DNA of 64,000 nucleotides from Odiellus spinosus (lineage: Eukaryota > Arthropoda > Arachnida > Opiliones > Phalangiidae): assembly GCA_963920705.1 (NCBI GenBank), contig OY987240.1:5482766-5546765 (forward strand), written 5' to 3'. The notes beneath the pieces were generated by a model. The model had not been told where the DNA came from. It ran no database searches and saw only the letters and a list, made by a program, of their open reading frames with translations. Positions 22,380 to 34,350 of this stretch are shown here, one piece after another. Positions within the stretch are counted from its first letter, which is position 1. The number at the start of each line of letters is the position of its first letter. The position numbers and the translations under genes were made by a program.

Positions 22380-23141
22380 AGGGCCTTTCACACCAGCCAA
22401 TTTTTAGCTCCAACTAGTTGTGGCAACTCAAATTGCCCCAACTAGTTGCTCCGTGTGAATAAAAATTGGTGGAGTTGGCAAAATTAAAATTGTCCTGAAA
22501 AAATTGGGTTGCTGACCCAATTTCATGGCAACTTGTCGCGCCAACTTTAAGAGTTTGACCAATCAGAGGCCTCTCCGTCACGTGATAGGAATTAGTTTAC
22601 GGTCATAAAAATAATCCTGGTCTTCTGGCATAGATTGGTAGCCATTTTCTTTTTGATTGGGCTGGTTGGTGGACATATCGTTTGACTTTTTCACTATTCT
22701 GGAACCGATTGGCAATGAATTCGAAAACTAATTCTAAATTGAAGGTACGTTAACACATAAAAGTGTGAAATTAAACTCCTATTTATCCTCAAATGCAATT
22801 AAATAAACGATAACTGTGTAGCGAAACCCAGGAGTCTGACCTCTCTTGAGTCTCTCTAGTTCTTCACTCGATCTCTGCTAGGTGGCGCCCGCGCATAATT
22901 TTTAAAAATAAGCCGCAAAAATTCGGCCGCGATTATTTAAAAAGTACCAAAAAAAAAAAAGACAGGGAGTGGCGAAAATTATGACATCAGATTAACCCTT
23001 AATGATTGGATGTTCATAAATATTGAAGGAAAATGTTTATAAATTTTTTTAAGTGTGTGAACGGTGGAGTTGACCAACTAATTGCTCCGATTAGTTGTAC
23101 CAACTAGTTGGAGATAAAGATTGGCTGGTGTGAAAGGCCCT
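22380..23141. mobile_element. PIF/Harbinger-like nonautonomous element with TTA target duplication
   Basis: The ends AGGGCCTTTCACACCAGCCA and TGGCTGGTGTGAAAGGCCCT are perfect inverted repeats, flanked by TTA at 22377-22379 and 23142-23144. A 3-bp TWA duplication and a GGGCC-type end fit PIF/Harbinger. Inside the ends, several CAACTAGTTG units repeat in both halves. At about 22714 a short ORF (MNSKTNSKLK) runs into GTACGT, which could be a relict first exon. There is no transposase. Confidence 0.7.
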
Positions 23142-23882
23142 TTAGTGCACCGTGCCATAAGCGGATTATTTTCTCTAAGTAACCAGATTGCGAGTCCCAG
23201 TCAGGTATCCCAGTCGGGCCTCATGACGTCAGAGCTTGTATAGAGAAAAAACACGAGAGAAAATGTTTTAAAAATATTTCGGTTGAAGTGTCAGCTAGCG
23301 ATCAAGAGGGCAACTAAAGGGGCGGAGCTATAATTTTTTTTATTTCGAAGAATAATTGTTCGTCTGCTAGCAGCGCTGCTAGTCACGCTACAGACGCTAG
23401 TGGACGGTAATCTCAAGTTTCGTAAATTTTTAAACAGTGCAATAATGGATAAAGTGATAGAGTTAATTAAAGTATTAAATGAAAAAGCGGTGCTAGAAGT
23501 GCATATTGTTATGAATCCTTCAAGGAGTAGCATAAATGTATGGCTATTATCTTCAAATGATCTCAATTTTAAAGTAGGTTAAGGGGAAATGCTTAACCAT
23601 GCATTCAGCAATACGTCACTAATACAGTATTTCAAACTGTTGAATACGATAATCAACCCTTAACCAGAGTAGGCACCCCATGTTCAATCAAACCTTATAG
23701 AGGAAATTTCACTAGTCCTATATCTAGTCACAGTTGCAGTAAGTTTGTTGATGACAGAAATCCTAAAGTTATGAAAGTGCTGTTTACCCCTGAAAGTGAC
23801 AATTAAAATACTTGGAATTAAGTTATTATTGAAATAATTTACTTTACACTCAAAATTTGAACTAAAAGAAATTAATTTATTT
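23142..23882. other. Intergenic, no gene recognised
   Basis: Contains a short plus ORF (ATG near 23446, ending at a possible donor AAAGTAGGT near 23575) without recognisable motifs. Residual sequence of the leftward P-like pseudogene lies near 23880. Confidence 0.3.
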
Positions 23883-25773
23883 TCATACAGTAAATCCAAA
23901 ACCAAATCCATTTCGCTTAAAACATTTTGGTCCATTCTGTCTTGAAGAATGGACGGCACTTATGATACTCTTAAGCTCGTGTGTTGGGCAGATAACCCAA
24001 TTTATATTTCTATTTTTCAAAAATGGATTTGGAAAATACGGTTTTACAGCAAAATCATTTTCGGAATCGCCTCCAAAGGCACCCTTGTAGTCCATCGTGG
24101 CTAGATTAGCACTCGCTCCCTCACATACCAAGCAAGATGTTTGAAATCCAAATGCACTTAATACTCTAATTGTTTCCATGATACACCCAACCAAAAGGTT
24201 TTGTTTAGCTGAACTATCCAGGGTGAAATAAGGACCGATAAGGTCAAAACCTGAGGTTAGATCTCTCCACATAAATTGTAGGACATACGACGTGATCTTT
24301 GGTGTGTTTTTTTCAGTTAAAAGGTCACTTAAAAATGGGAATTCTCCTTTATCCATGGCAAAACCTTGGAACATATGCTTTTTTGAGTTCCACATAACTT
24401 TCTCAATCACTTTAACTTCGTCAAATATGACTACTCCATCACTCTTCGGAATTGGTTTATTTTCTTTGGCTGCTTTTTCTTGAAACAATATATACTCCTC
24501 TTGTTGTTCTTTAAAGTAATTTTGATCGATTCCTGGTTGGTTGTTAAGGTGTTGGGATCTGTTTTTTAAAGTATTTGGGCATGGAAGATTTAAAATATTA
24601 AATGATTTTAAGGCTCTATAAGCGGCTGGACTTCGATGATAAACTGCCAACGCTACTCTCAACGTGATTGCGTTCCATCTATTGCCTGTGTTGGAAGAAC
24701 ATCCGACTTCAAGCTGATTTTTAAAAAAAAAATAGCTTTGTCACTTCTAGAATGCGTACGAGAGTCTTTATCCCAAACGTCTTTAAAATTTCGCTATTAG
24801 GGCCAGGTTCTTTCAGAGCTTCGTCTAGTTGAACTCTGTAGTCTCTATTTATGATTCCAGTGATTGCCAACATTTCTTCTGACTGGGTGTCCCCTAATAA
24901 AATAGAACGGTGGACCAATTGAGCTTCTAGTTTTCTAACTCTATGTTGCAGAATAGATCTAGCACTGGCTATTCTTCTCAATCTTATTTTTCTAGTATTT
25001 GGAGTAACGTTAGCCAATGGGCATTTGCTGTTAAGCTTGCTGCGTTTAGCCTTTCTGGTTGGGGTCTCTTCCAATTTTCTCTTTAACGACCTTGCCATAG
25101 CATCCTTACTTCTCTTGCAATGTACACATGTAACTACCCTGGTACATTTACTTTCACGTTGGTACCAGACAGGACATGAATTTGATTGAAGTCTGATGAA
25201 AGGATGATAATGTAAAGTTGTTTTGACTGGCCTACTTTCGGTTGCATTAAACTTAATGCCAGGGCAGTAGACGTATGATTTGCTTGATAATATATCCAGT
25301 ATATTTTCCAAATGAACTTTCCATTCTAAATTAGTTGGAGATAAATCCAAAACTTGTACCGGAAGAAAAGCGATGTACAATTTGACCTTCCCATTTTCAT
25401 AAAAAACTGCGTAGACAGGATCAACTTCTTCTTTAATAAGGCCAAAATAAGAATTATTCAAAATGGTAACTGTTCTTTCACCCAAAATAGTGTTCCGAAA
25501 CTAAAGCAAAAATGACATTTTTAAATAACATTTTTAATGAGAGACAAATAATATTTAACATTCTTACCTTTAAGTCGAGATCGAGGGTAATGCATTTTTC
25601 AATTACAACAGAAAATACTTCCTCCGGTGTTCGTATACTATCGATTAGTCTTTTTAAAGTATCTTTCTCTTGTAGTTTTTGAAAAATATCATAAATACAA
25701 GTTTGTACACTGGCGTTAATTTGTGCTATCTCAGAAACTTTAAATGATTCCTCAAATTCCTTCTTGGGAATAG
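23883..25773 (-). pseudogene. P-like transposase of a second, non-THAP type (5' part cut by gypsy element B)
   Basis: Reading leftward, an exon from about 25773 to 25568 (IPKKEFEESFKVSE onward) ends at AAG|GTAAGAA. A 67-bp intron (25501-25567, acceptor CTTTAG) leads to an exon with TVTILNNSYFGL, a Cys pair (CVHCKRS), a basic stretch and a coiled coil. A T-run at about 24721-24730 causes a one-base frameshift. After it the frame continues QLEVGCSSNTGNRW, VALAVYHRSPAAYRAL, the acidic VIFDEVKVIEKVMW motif, CEGASAN and a CPTHELKS motif. These last three occupy the positions of the P transposase catalytic motifs. The 3' end decays after 23883. It is probably inactive. Its upstream exons may continue across the gypsy insertion at 30935-31110. 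Confidence 0.6.
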
Positions 25774-25944
25774 ACTAGTAACAAACAGGATCAGTTTGAA
25801 CAAGCCGAGATTTAACTAAGTAAAATAGTAAAAATACCATTTAATGAGCAAATAATCCGCTTATGATGAGATTAAACTATCACTTAATTTTAATAGTTTA
25901 ACACATTAGGCTGAGAGTTAAATAAAACATTACAAAGTACATAC

Positions 25945-26150
25945 TGTTGTAATTAGTACTATAAGATCTCACTAGATGACGCCACTCTCTCTATACCTGG
26001 TACCAACACACCACTAGGGGTATCTAGGAACAAGGTAGACAGAGAGAGGGATCGTCTGCATTATTGTCGACTCTAGCTAAGGGATAGGTCATGCCTAATA
26101 AAGCTCACATTAATCATTGAACATCGTGTATATTAATCCACAACATAACA
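25945..26150 (+). repeat. 5' LTR of element B
   Basis: TG...CA type, 206 bp, nearly identical to 30728-30934. Confidence 0.9.
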
Positions 26151-26212
26151 TGGTGATAGAGGTATTTTCGTTCTCCATACCTCCCTCGTGTATATCCACG
26201 TTTTATTTTCGA

Positions 26213-26415
26213 TCCTGACGACGGGCCTGACCCACCCGCCCCCCCTGACGACGGGCCTGACCCACCCGCCCCCCCTGACGACGGGCCTGACCCACCCGCC
26301 CCCCCCCCCCTGACGACGGGCCTGACCCACCCGCCCCCCCCCTGACGACGGGCCTGACCCACCCGCCCCCCCCCTGACGACGGGCCTGACCCAAACTGAC
26401 GACGGGCCTGACCAA
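26213..26415. repeat. 30-bp GC-rich minisatellite replacing gag
   Basis: About seven units of CTGACGACGGGCCTGACCCA plus CCCGCC and a variable C-run. An exact 30-bp unit would keep one frame open (10 residues per unit), but the C-run length varies (6 to 10), so the frame is lost. It sits where the 5' two-thirds of gag should be. Confidence 0.85.
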
Positions 26416-26426
26416 AGCGCAGGACT

Positions 26427-29400
26427 ATGAGTTTGGCACTTTGATGAACTCGCTGATCGCTACCCAGATTGTTTGTGGAATTCGTAATGATAAACTACGT
26501 CAAACTCTTTTGGCCATTGCTGATCTCAAGCTTGATGTAACTGAAAAACTTTGTCAGGCAGAAGAAATTTCGTCTCACCATGCTGCAGCAATGGGTCACG
26601 TTACTGCTATCGTACCTAAAACTGATAGCACTGGGGAAACGTCCGTGGATGCGCTGCAACGTCAACGCTCAAACCACTTCCGTAATCGTACCGCTTCTCA
26701 TCGCCTGCCTCAGGCTAACCATCGGGCTCATTTCGGTTCTCCAGCCCAATGTTCTACGCCGCGTTCACACCAATTTGGTAACGCTCCCAATACTCGTCCT
26801 TCGCATTTTGGCAATAACTCTCGCTCCACACCAGTGGCGCAAGGTAATTCCTTTGCCAATTGTGGTCATACCCCTCAGACATCCAGTCCATGCCCTGCCC
26901 GGTTCTCGACTTATCTGAAATGCCGCCACAAGGGCCACTGGGCCACTGTCTGTCGTTCAACAAACGCGCTTTACGAGGCTGATCTTGTTCAACCACCGTG
27001 TCCTGATTTCGCCGGTGCATATTTCGACGATGGTTCCTATGATGATGGGTCCTATGATGATCCCACTTCAAAATATGCCTGCTACAGCCTCACTCTCTTC
27101 CGCAAAGTGAACCACATTGACAAGACACTGGTAAAACCCCCAATGCCAAACCGGCCGCAAGTCCCCACCGAGGATGAGCTATATGACACAGTTTACCTCT
27201 CCGACACACGGGTTACTTTCAAAATTGACACCGGATCCCAGAAAAACATTATACAAATGAATATTTATAATAACATTAAACCAAAACTGACCTTACGAGC
27301 TCCTGAGTATAAAGTTATGGCATATTCGGGCCACGCCGTGCCCATGATTGGTGTCACCGACATCCCGTGTTCATCTTATACCGCTACAGACACATTCCCG
27401 TTCTATGTCACTAGCGATAATAGGTCACCCATACTGGGCGCATCTGCGTCTCTACAATTGGGAATCATTCAACACCACCGCTATCCTTTGGGACCTCCCC
27501 CTCGCCAGAATGTCTTTGCTCTGGAGGCTGACAAGCTCGGTGCTACACCAGAACTTTCTCCGGACGAGATTATTCAACAATTTCATACGGTTTTTGACAA
27601 AGTGGGCAAGCTCCCAGGTCAACACCATATCCAGCTCAAGGCCCACCCAACTCCATCTATTAGTGCGGCTCATCAGATTCCACAAGCGTTTCGCGAAGCT
27701 GTGCGTCTAGAATTAGAACGTATGCAACAAATTGGCCTAATAGTTCCTGTATCTGGGCCTTCTACTTGGGTCCACCCTATGGTCGTTACCCCCAAGCCTG
27801 ATGGGTCAGTCCTGATCTGCTTAGATCCCCGAAAACTAAACTCATCTATCAAGCGCCAGCCTTTTCCACTTCCAACCGCCCAGGAAATATTTGCCTCCCT
27901 TCATGGTAAAACGGTCTTCACTGTCCTAGAAGTCCAAAGTGCGTTCTGGCATATCGCCCTTACAGAAGCCAGCTCTCACCTCTGCACATTCGCCACCCCA
28001 CATGGTCGATTTCGATATCTTCGTTATCCGAATGGCCTTGTCACCGGTTCAGAGGTTTGCCAACAAACCCTTTGCGCCGAATTTCCTGAGGTCCACATTT
28101 CGACGGATGACTTTCTCATTGCCTCTACTGATTTGCTTTCCACGGCCCAACCTTACTTCGCGTTTTACAACGCGCTCACGCAAGTGGCCTTTGTTTTGGT
28201 CGTAAGAAAATGTGCCTCGCCGTCAACCGAGCAAAATATATCGGACATATTGTCACTGCTACCGGGGTAGAAGTAGACCCGGCGAAGGTTTCGGCTATAT
28301 GCTCTCTACCACCACCGAAAGATAAAGCAGCACTCCAAAGTTTCCTCGGCATGATAAATTACATAATGCGTTTTCTCCCAGCCGTAAACAACGATACTGG
28401 CCCTCTGCGGACCCTTCTCAAAAAAGACACCATCTTTCAGTGGGAAGCCGACCACCAGCTTCATTACGACTCGCTTAAGCGCCTAGCGTCGACAACTCCC
28501 GTCTTGGCTTACTTTGACCCCCACACAATGATTACCCTCTCGGTCGATGCAAGTCAAACAGGTATCGGTGCAGTCTTACTGCAAAATGGGCAACCAGTTG
28601 AGTATGCTTCAACTTCGCTAACCCCAACTCAATGCCGGTATGCGCAAATTGAAAAAGAACTTTTAGCGATTGTGTTCGCTTACGAGCATTTCAACTTTTA
28701 TATTGCCGGTGCCAGGATCACGGTCCAAACTGACCACAACCCTCTTCTGGGTATTGTGAAAAAGCCAATTCACCTCCTGTCGCCCCGCCTTCAACGCTTT
28801 TTGATGCGATTGTTCCGATACCAGATGGACCTAGTTTACGTGCCTGGTTCGCAACTTCATATCGCTGACATGCTATCACGGGCACCTCAGCCACACACTC
28901 TCATCAATACTGACCTTCTAGAGGGCCCCTACTCCGCGGTATACGCTATGTCAGCTCTACCAGAATCTAAGCACGCTCAATACCATTCAGCTACCGCCAC
29001 CGACTCGATCCTCCAAAAGGTTACAGAATACACCCTTTCTGGTTGGCCACAAACTCTTAAACATCTCACTCCTGAGCTACGCCCTTTTTGGCCCCACCAA
29101 GATGAGATTCATGTAATTGATGGACTCCTGTACCGAGGCTCCGCATTGGTGGTCCCCCGAACACTCCAACGAGAGGCCCTCGGCACTATACACGGCTCTC
29201 ACCAGAGCATAAACTCTTGTTTAGCAAAGGCTAAGATACAATTCTTTTGGCCACGTATGTCGGATGACATCACTCGCTTCATCCAGGCATGCAACATTTG
29301 TGAAAACCAAGGAAAGGCCAATCAGTCAATGAAAATGACACCCCACCCTGTACCGCGCTTGCCATGGGAGATAGCAGGAACGGATTTGTTCCATATACAA

Positions 29401-30029
29401 TCGCACAACTTCATCCTTCTTGTGGACTATTATTCAAAATTTGTCGAAGCCCAAGAACTCCCCAACACTACTACCCAAAGCGTTGTAAATTTTCTAAACC
29501 CCCATTTCGCTCGCCATGGAGCCCCTCAGCGTTTAATATCAGATAATGGCCCACCATTTAATTCGTCCGGGTTTAAACATTTTCTGGATCAATGGGGTAT
29601 TAAACATATCACCTCTTCCCCACACTACCCCCAATCCAATGGAATGACGGAAAGAACCGTCCAAACTATCAAGAATTCCATCATCGAAGCGCAAAAAACG
29701 GCAAAGATTTATCCTATGTACTCATGGAATATAGGTCTACACCAAAAGGAAAACTACCATCTCCAGCGGAAATGTGTATGGGTCGTCGTATACGAACACC
29801 CCTAATTACTAACAACAAGACCCTTACTCCACGATATCCCACGAAACTAGACCGCCAAACGCTACTTAATTCACAGAACTCCATGGTTTCAATCAAAAAG
29901 CTACCACACTCTCAACGCTATACCCGGGACAACGATACCGTTACCAAGAGGGCCATCGAAATTGGCTTTCAGCCACTATTTTATCTGCAGGACCTGAGCC
30001 ACATTCTTATCTCATTGAGACGGATCTAG
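26427..30029 (+). pseudogene. Element B gag-pol (protease, RT, RNase H, integrase), frameshifted
   Basis: The frame opens inside gag (EFGTLMNSLIATQ). It passes a zinc knuckle lacking its first Cys (LKCRHKGHWATVC) and a protease motif FKIDTGSQ. The RT catalytic motifs are altered: the first reads VLEVQSAFW, with Glu for the usual Asp, and the YxDD box reads STDD. A shift near 28210-28270 moves to a second long frame with the RT thumb and RNase H (TLSVDASQTGIGA, IEKELLAI, TDHNPL). The integrase follows with an HHCC finger and a complete DD35E triad (GTDLFHI, ISDNGPPF, MTERTV). Another shift near 29724 breaks the integrase C-terminus. The altered RT sites make this copy unlikely to be autonomous. 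Confidence 0.85.
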
Positions 30030-30727
30030 GCCAAAAATTTCGACGCACACGCAAGCATTTAAAGGAGATATCAACTTTTGAAGATGTGGTTCCTTCTACA
30101 CCTTCATACCCTATGCCACCTCCAACTTATCATCGACCCCACCGAATGGGCAGAACTTCTACTAAATATACCCCCGACCGAAGCAACACTGGGATTAAAG
30201 AGGCTACCAACCCTGTGTCTCAACCCGCTTCACGTGCGACACACTTACCGAGCCCTCCACCCAAGCAAGGTTTTCATATACATGAACGCATACAAAACCT
30301 TCCTGTGGGTAACCCCAGACCAAGACTTTAACTATACAAGGAAGTACCATACCAGGCAACTCTCCCTGCCTTCCCATCAACAACCCAATTTTGGCTTGCG
30401 CACCGCAATAAATCTCGAGTTCTCCCCCACCTAACCTTTTCCCAACCATCACAAGATCATTCTCTCTCAGTGGAGCTCCTGACGTGCTTCCGGCTTTCCA
30501 GTCCGACAACACTACACCACCCTGGCCAGTAACTCGTTCCGGACGATCCATCGTGCCTCCTCTACGATACCACAGCTCTTCGGACCGTTAAGCTAACACC
30601 ACGAAGCAATCAACAACAAACACTACCCCTCGAAACGAAAAAGAAGAGCAGATATAAAAGATGGTTAAAACCACAACTTCGCATGCTTTTATAATTTTAA
30701 TAATGTTCTAATTCGGGAAAAGAAAGA

Positions 30728-30934
30728 TGTTGTAATTAGTACTATAAGATCTCACTAGATGACGCCACTCTCTCGATACCTGGTACCAACACACCACTAG
30801 GGGTATCTAGGAACAAGGTAGACAGAGAGAGGGATCGTCTGCATTATTGTTGACTCTAGCTAAGAGATGGGTCATGCCTAATAAAAGCTCACATTAATCA
30901 TTGAACATCGTGTATATTAATCCACAACATAACA
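30728..30934 (+). repeat. 3' LTR of element B
   Basis: Preceded by a purine tract and followed by CATAC, the same five bases that precede the 5' LTR. Confidence 0.9.
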
Positions 30935-31110
30935 CATACCATTGCTAAGCCTTGCCTCTGCAAACTTTACAGCGAGAGTTTGAGTTCCTTTCTTTAAAGT
31001 TTTAACTTTTAAATTGACTTGCAACGATTTATTATAACGCATCCCACTTCTTACAATAGCTTTTTCGGCACCAATATTACACTGAGTATTCATAACTTGA
31101 TTGATTTTTG
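30935..31110 (-). pseudogene. Possible upstream exon of the interrupted P-like transposase
   Basis: The minus strand has an open frame (MRYNKSLQVNLKVKTLKKG, then QTLAVKFAEARLSNG) up to the 3' LTR. The CATAC duplication places it next to 25944 before the insertion. It could belong to the second-type P-like gene or be unrelated. No diagnostic motif. Confidence 0.25.
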
Positions 31111-31112
<2 letters not shown>

Positions 31113-31144
<32 letters not shown>

Positions 31145-31407
31145 GTTGGGAATAACGAGCTACAGCGGCTCCTCGTGGGTGCCTTGAGCCCGGGGTTTGG
31201 GTAGGGAAGATGGCAGGTAGGATAGGAGACTACACAGGAATCGAGGAATGGGAATTGCCCACGCAACGGATGGAGAAGGGATTTGGGAAGAGGAGGAACC
31301 ATACCGTTGCGAAACTTCGCAACACTCACTATGGGCAAGGGACCTGGACAACACCCAACCTCTGCCACTGAGACGCCAGTTTACAGGAGTACGCCACTAC
31401 TCCCGGC
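31113..31407 (-). mobile_element. SINE-like element with poly(A) tail (minus orientation)
   Basis: Thirty T residues (31113-31142) represent a poly(A) tail on the minus strand. They adjoin about 265 bp of GC-richer, ORF-free sequence whose minus-strand start reads GCCGGGAGTAGTGGCGTACT. A tRNA-like GGCGTCTCAGTGGCAGAGGT box follows about 30 bp in. This is the structure of a tRNA-related SINE. No clear B box or target duplication was found. Confidence 0.5.
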
Positions 31408-31607
31408 ATTTTTGAAATGTTGAACATAATAATCGAAGAGAGTCGTCTGCCTAAGCTTTCCGACTTTCCATTGGCCTTTATTGTTTAGTCACATGAGAAA
31501 ATTCACCCAATAAAAAAATTAGAACCTTAGAGGCATGGTATAGGTTTTTTGGGGGAAGAAATCGTGGAGTCTTAGTGAGTTTTCCCCCAAAAGTTCTCTC
31601 TCTCGTG

Positions 31608-31846
31608 CAGGGACGGAAATAAGAAATTTTTCTTATTGGACAATGTCCAGTAACCCCCATTTAAAATTCCAAAGTTATCGGACATTTAACAAAATTACCG
31701 GACAATGCTACATTTCCTGTATTGAAAATTACTTTTTTTTTATCGGACATTTGTCCAGTGACCCCCTCTTAAAAATAAAAAGTTATCGGACATTTGTAAA
31801 ATTTATCGGACAAATGACCAGTGACTTGTGCTTATTTCCGTCCCTG
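31608..31846. mobile_element. hAT-type MITE with perfect 8-bp target duplication
   Basis: The ends CAGGGACGGAAATAAG and CTTATTTCCGTCCCTG are perfect inverted repeats. CTCTCGTG flanks both sides (31600-31607 and 31847-31854). The 239-bp element is noncoding and contains several TTATCGGACATTTG units in both orientations. The 8-bp duplication and CAGGG end are typical of hAT. Confidence 0.92.
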
Positions 31847-31854
31847 CTCTCGTG

Positions 31855-32617
31855 CTCCAGAGATACGTTTCAAACCTGAAATATACCATAGGAGATTAAA
31901 GAAACATTAGGTTCGACAGAATAACTTCAGAATGAAGTTAAGGTGATACCCGGTATACGGCAATTGTGAAGGGCTGCCAAACCCAATCCGACAACGACTA
32001 TTGTCATAGGTAGCATAGCGTTTTGGTTACTTAAAGAAAATAATCCACCTACGACCGTGCCAGTAGAGAGAATTTTTTGAAATTTTAATTTGTTAAGAAT
32101 GGTGTTGTGGACGGTAGGGCGCCGTTATAGTTTGACAATCGAGTTAACGATATCAAGAGTATAAGCAGCGTTTCTACTGAACCGGACATTCACTACCCCA
32201 TTCAAATTGGGCTAATAAGTGGCTTTAATTTACTTATAAACCATTTTACTGGATAACGTCATAAACTTTCGATCGCCTCTCAACCGACTAAAATATTTTT
32301 TTTTTATTACAGAACTGTATTTTCTATAAAAAACAAAATTCGATAAAAATTCACGGACGATTTCCTGAAAGTAAATAAAAATTAAAGGTTCGATTAGGAT
32401 AGTTTAGTGTTTTGGGGGTATTTTTAGAATATGATAGAACTATCTAATATAATAAATATTATTTTATAATTATTATATATGTAATATAATTAACGTAATT
32501 TGGGTCCTAATTTTGGTTAATTTGTTAAGCTTTATTATCTGAAATGAAAAAAAATAGGCATTGTCGCGTTAACGGCATGAAACCCCGAATATTCTTTAAC
32601 ACGGATATCCTAGTTAC
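31855..32617. other. Intergenic with one hydrophobic minus-strand ORF
   Basis: On the minus strand at about 32118-31927 an open frame reads ILSTGTVVGGLFSLSNQ, then MLPMTIVVVGLGLAAL, a possible membrane segment. It ends in a stop soon after. A possible acceptor (ATATTTCAG) lies at about 31897. I do not recognise it; it may be a host exon fragment or chance. Confidence 0.2.
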
Positions 32618-32700
32618 CGTGGCCGCGGTAGCTCAAATGGCAGAGTGGCCGCTCTGTAAGGCGAAGGCTAATGGCTAAAATTCCACGAGTGACTCAAAAT
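32618..32700 (+). repeat. tRNA-like sequence, probably SINE head or tRNA pseudogene
   Basis: GGCCGCGGTAGCTCAAATGG matches a polymerase III A box (TAGCTCAAATGG), and GGCTAAAATTCC about 45 bp later is a degenerate B box. The acceptor ends do not pair and there is no CCA-side match, so it is not a working tRNA gene. Confidence 0.5.
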
Positions 32701-33228
32701 CTTTTTTGTGGGTTACAATATAAAATGTATCAGATCCTAACCACTTCGTTGTCGTCTAAAATGTAACGAATATAATATTTATTTCGCAGCGATAGGTTAC
32801 AGGAAACCAACGGGCATATCCTATTAAGGATGGTTGCCAAGATGAAACAAGCACGACGAAAACGCTAAAATTAAATTATTATTTTTCACAAGAATTTATG
32901 CTAAATTTAATTTAATTAAACTAAGATATTTTAAGGACAAAATCGCCGAAGAAAATGTTTGAAACTTTAGACGGAAATTGAGTGATGAAGTACTTGACAG
33001 CATTCTCCTGTATCACTCTATAGCACCGCTAGATTTTTGAACCACTAATTTTTGGGGTTTTAATTAAAATTTGCTGGATTAAGGTAAATTTCGGGAGGCT
33101 AAAGCTCCCGAAAAAATCTACCGACGCTACTACTCGTATGTTATATCAGGTGAGGAGTTCTAGGCTAGAGTGCTTTGGATGAATAAGAAATAATCCTAAG
33201 CCAAGCGTCTGACCAATCTGACGTAATA
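32701..33228. other. Intergenic, no gene recognised
   Basis: AT-rich, no ORF or repeat end identified. It ends at the start of the 1.1-kb inverted repeat. Confidence 0.35.
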
Positions 33229-34350
33229 CGCACGGCTGAACCATCGAGATATCAATGTTACAACAATCTTAAATGTTATTAATTTATGATGTTATCCTAA
33301 GTTCATTTATATTTTGTCCAATTTACTAAAGTATAAATTTTATTTTATGTTCGGTTAATCCCTCCTACCGGACACTTGTAGTTTAAGAATGTTCCAACAA
33401 TATAAGATATTTAAGCTCGTACTTCAACCCTTGCGATAAAAGACGATGGCAAACATTTCATTCAAGGGCGTCGCTAGGCCTTTTTTGCGGGGCTATAGCC
33501 CCCCAAATTTCAAATTAGCCCCCCCGAAAATTTAAAAAATACATGTGTTTCCCCAGAACCCCCTGAATAGCCCCGAATCGCCACCCAAAAGCCCCCCAAT
33601 TTGAAGATCCTAGAGACTCCCCTACATTTCAACGAGAATAATTATGTATAAAAGCTATAACCGTTACCTTATAGGTAACAAAACATGTGAAAAACAGAAC
33701 AACTACGCGTTCATGAAAAATGTACGGTAATCCGGAAAGCGTATAATCAAAGCAGACCTCGATACAAACAGCCTCCACTTAATTGGATTGCAAATCAGAC
33801 GGCCGAGAGAGTCGTAGTTTCTAACTGAAAATGTTGTGAATCATCTTGTTAAATCATAATTGCGAACTCCGAATTTGCAAAAACCGAGTGGAGATAATAA
33901 AATTTTGGAGAGTCTTTTTCGCACGCTCCTTTTTAGCTGGATGAAATGGGGCGCGTGTGAGAAAGTCACCTCAAAATTATAAAAGTTTTTAGCTAGACCC
34001 AACCCTAGTGGGGTCTAGGTACTGTATTCACTGGGGCGTTGGCGTCGTGCACGAAGACGAAAACGTCATCGAATCGAAAAAACATTCGTCTCTTTTTCAC
34101 CAGACGTCACGACCTGATGCAAGAGCTCGGAATTCGTATAATTTTTTATTAATTGGATCAAATCCACTAAATTCTGATGAGTATTAGCTGTTTGATTAAA
34201 AATATAGTATTTTTCATTCGAAGATAAAGTAAAAAACATAATCCATATCCGTTTTTATCCAAAAAAGCCTTTACCTTAGAATATTATCCGTGTTATACGT
34301 TACTATAAAAATAATCCAAATTTATTTTCGTGGAAAATAATGAATAAAAA
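33229..34350. repeat. Left arm of a 1.1-kb inverted repeat
   Basis: Starting CGCACGGCTGAACCATCGAG and ending near TGGAAAATAATGAATAAAAA, this matches the reverse complement of 52166-53332 over its whole length, including an embedded hAT MITE and a GTCTAG-family repeat. The arms enclose about 17.8 kb containing element A. Differences are scattered small indels, so the duplication is not brand new. Confidence 0.85.
33463..33624. mobile_element. hAT-type MITE (copy in left arm)
   Basis: CAAGGGCGTCGCTAGG at the left and CTAGAGACTCCCCTA at the right, with CATTTCA-type flanks on both sides. It is the reverse complement of the better copy at 52929-53097. It was therefore already present before the inverted duplication. 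Confidence 0.65.

Larger units (their letters stand above)
25945..30934 (+). mobile_element. Complete Ty3/gypsy LTR retrotransposon (element B)
   Basis: Two LTRs of 206-207 bp start TGTTGTAATTAG and end ACAACATAACA. The 5-bp sequence CATAC lies directly outside both (25940-25944 and 30935-30939). A purine-rich tract (GGGAAAAGAAAGA) precedes the 3' LTR. The sequence TGGTGATAGAGGT follows the 5' LTR as a likely primer site; I cannot assign the tRNA. The LTRs differ at only a few positions, so the insertion is fairly recent, yet the coding part is already frameshifted and most of gag is replaced by a minisatellite. It lies within or beside the P-like pseudogene at 23.9-25.8 kb. Confidence 0.9.

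Noticed and set aside
23446-23575. Short plus ORF with possible donor (MDKVIELIKVLNEKA)
   Set aside because: No motif, no second exon and no supporting context.
26114-26415. Gly/Ser/Arg-rich minus ORFs
   Set aside because: Antisense of the GC-rich minisatellite in element B.
31927-32118. Possible mitochondrial membrane protein exon on the minus strand
   Set aside because: A hydrophobic stretch alone; the continuation after the putative splice sites matches nothing I recognise.
32618-32700. Functional tRNA gene
   Set aside because: Acceptor arms do not pair and the B box is degenerate; kept only as a tRNA-derived repeat.
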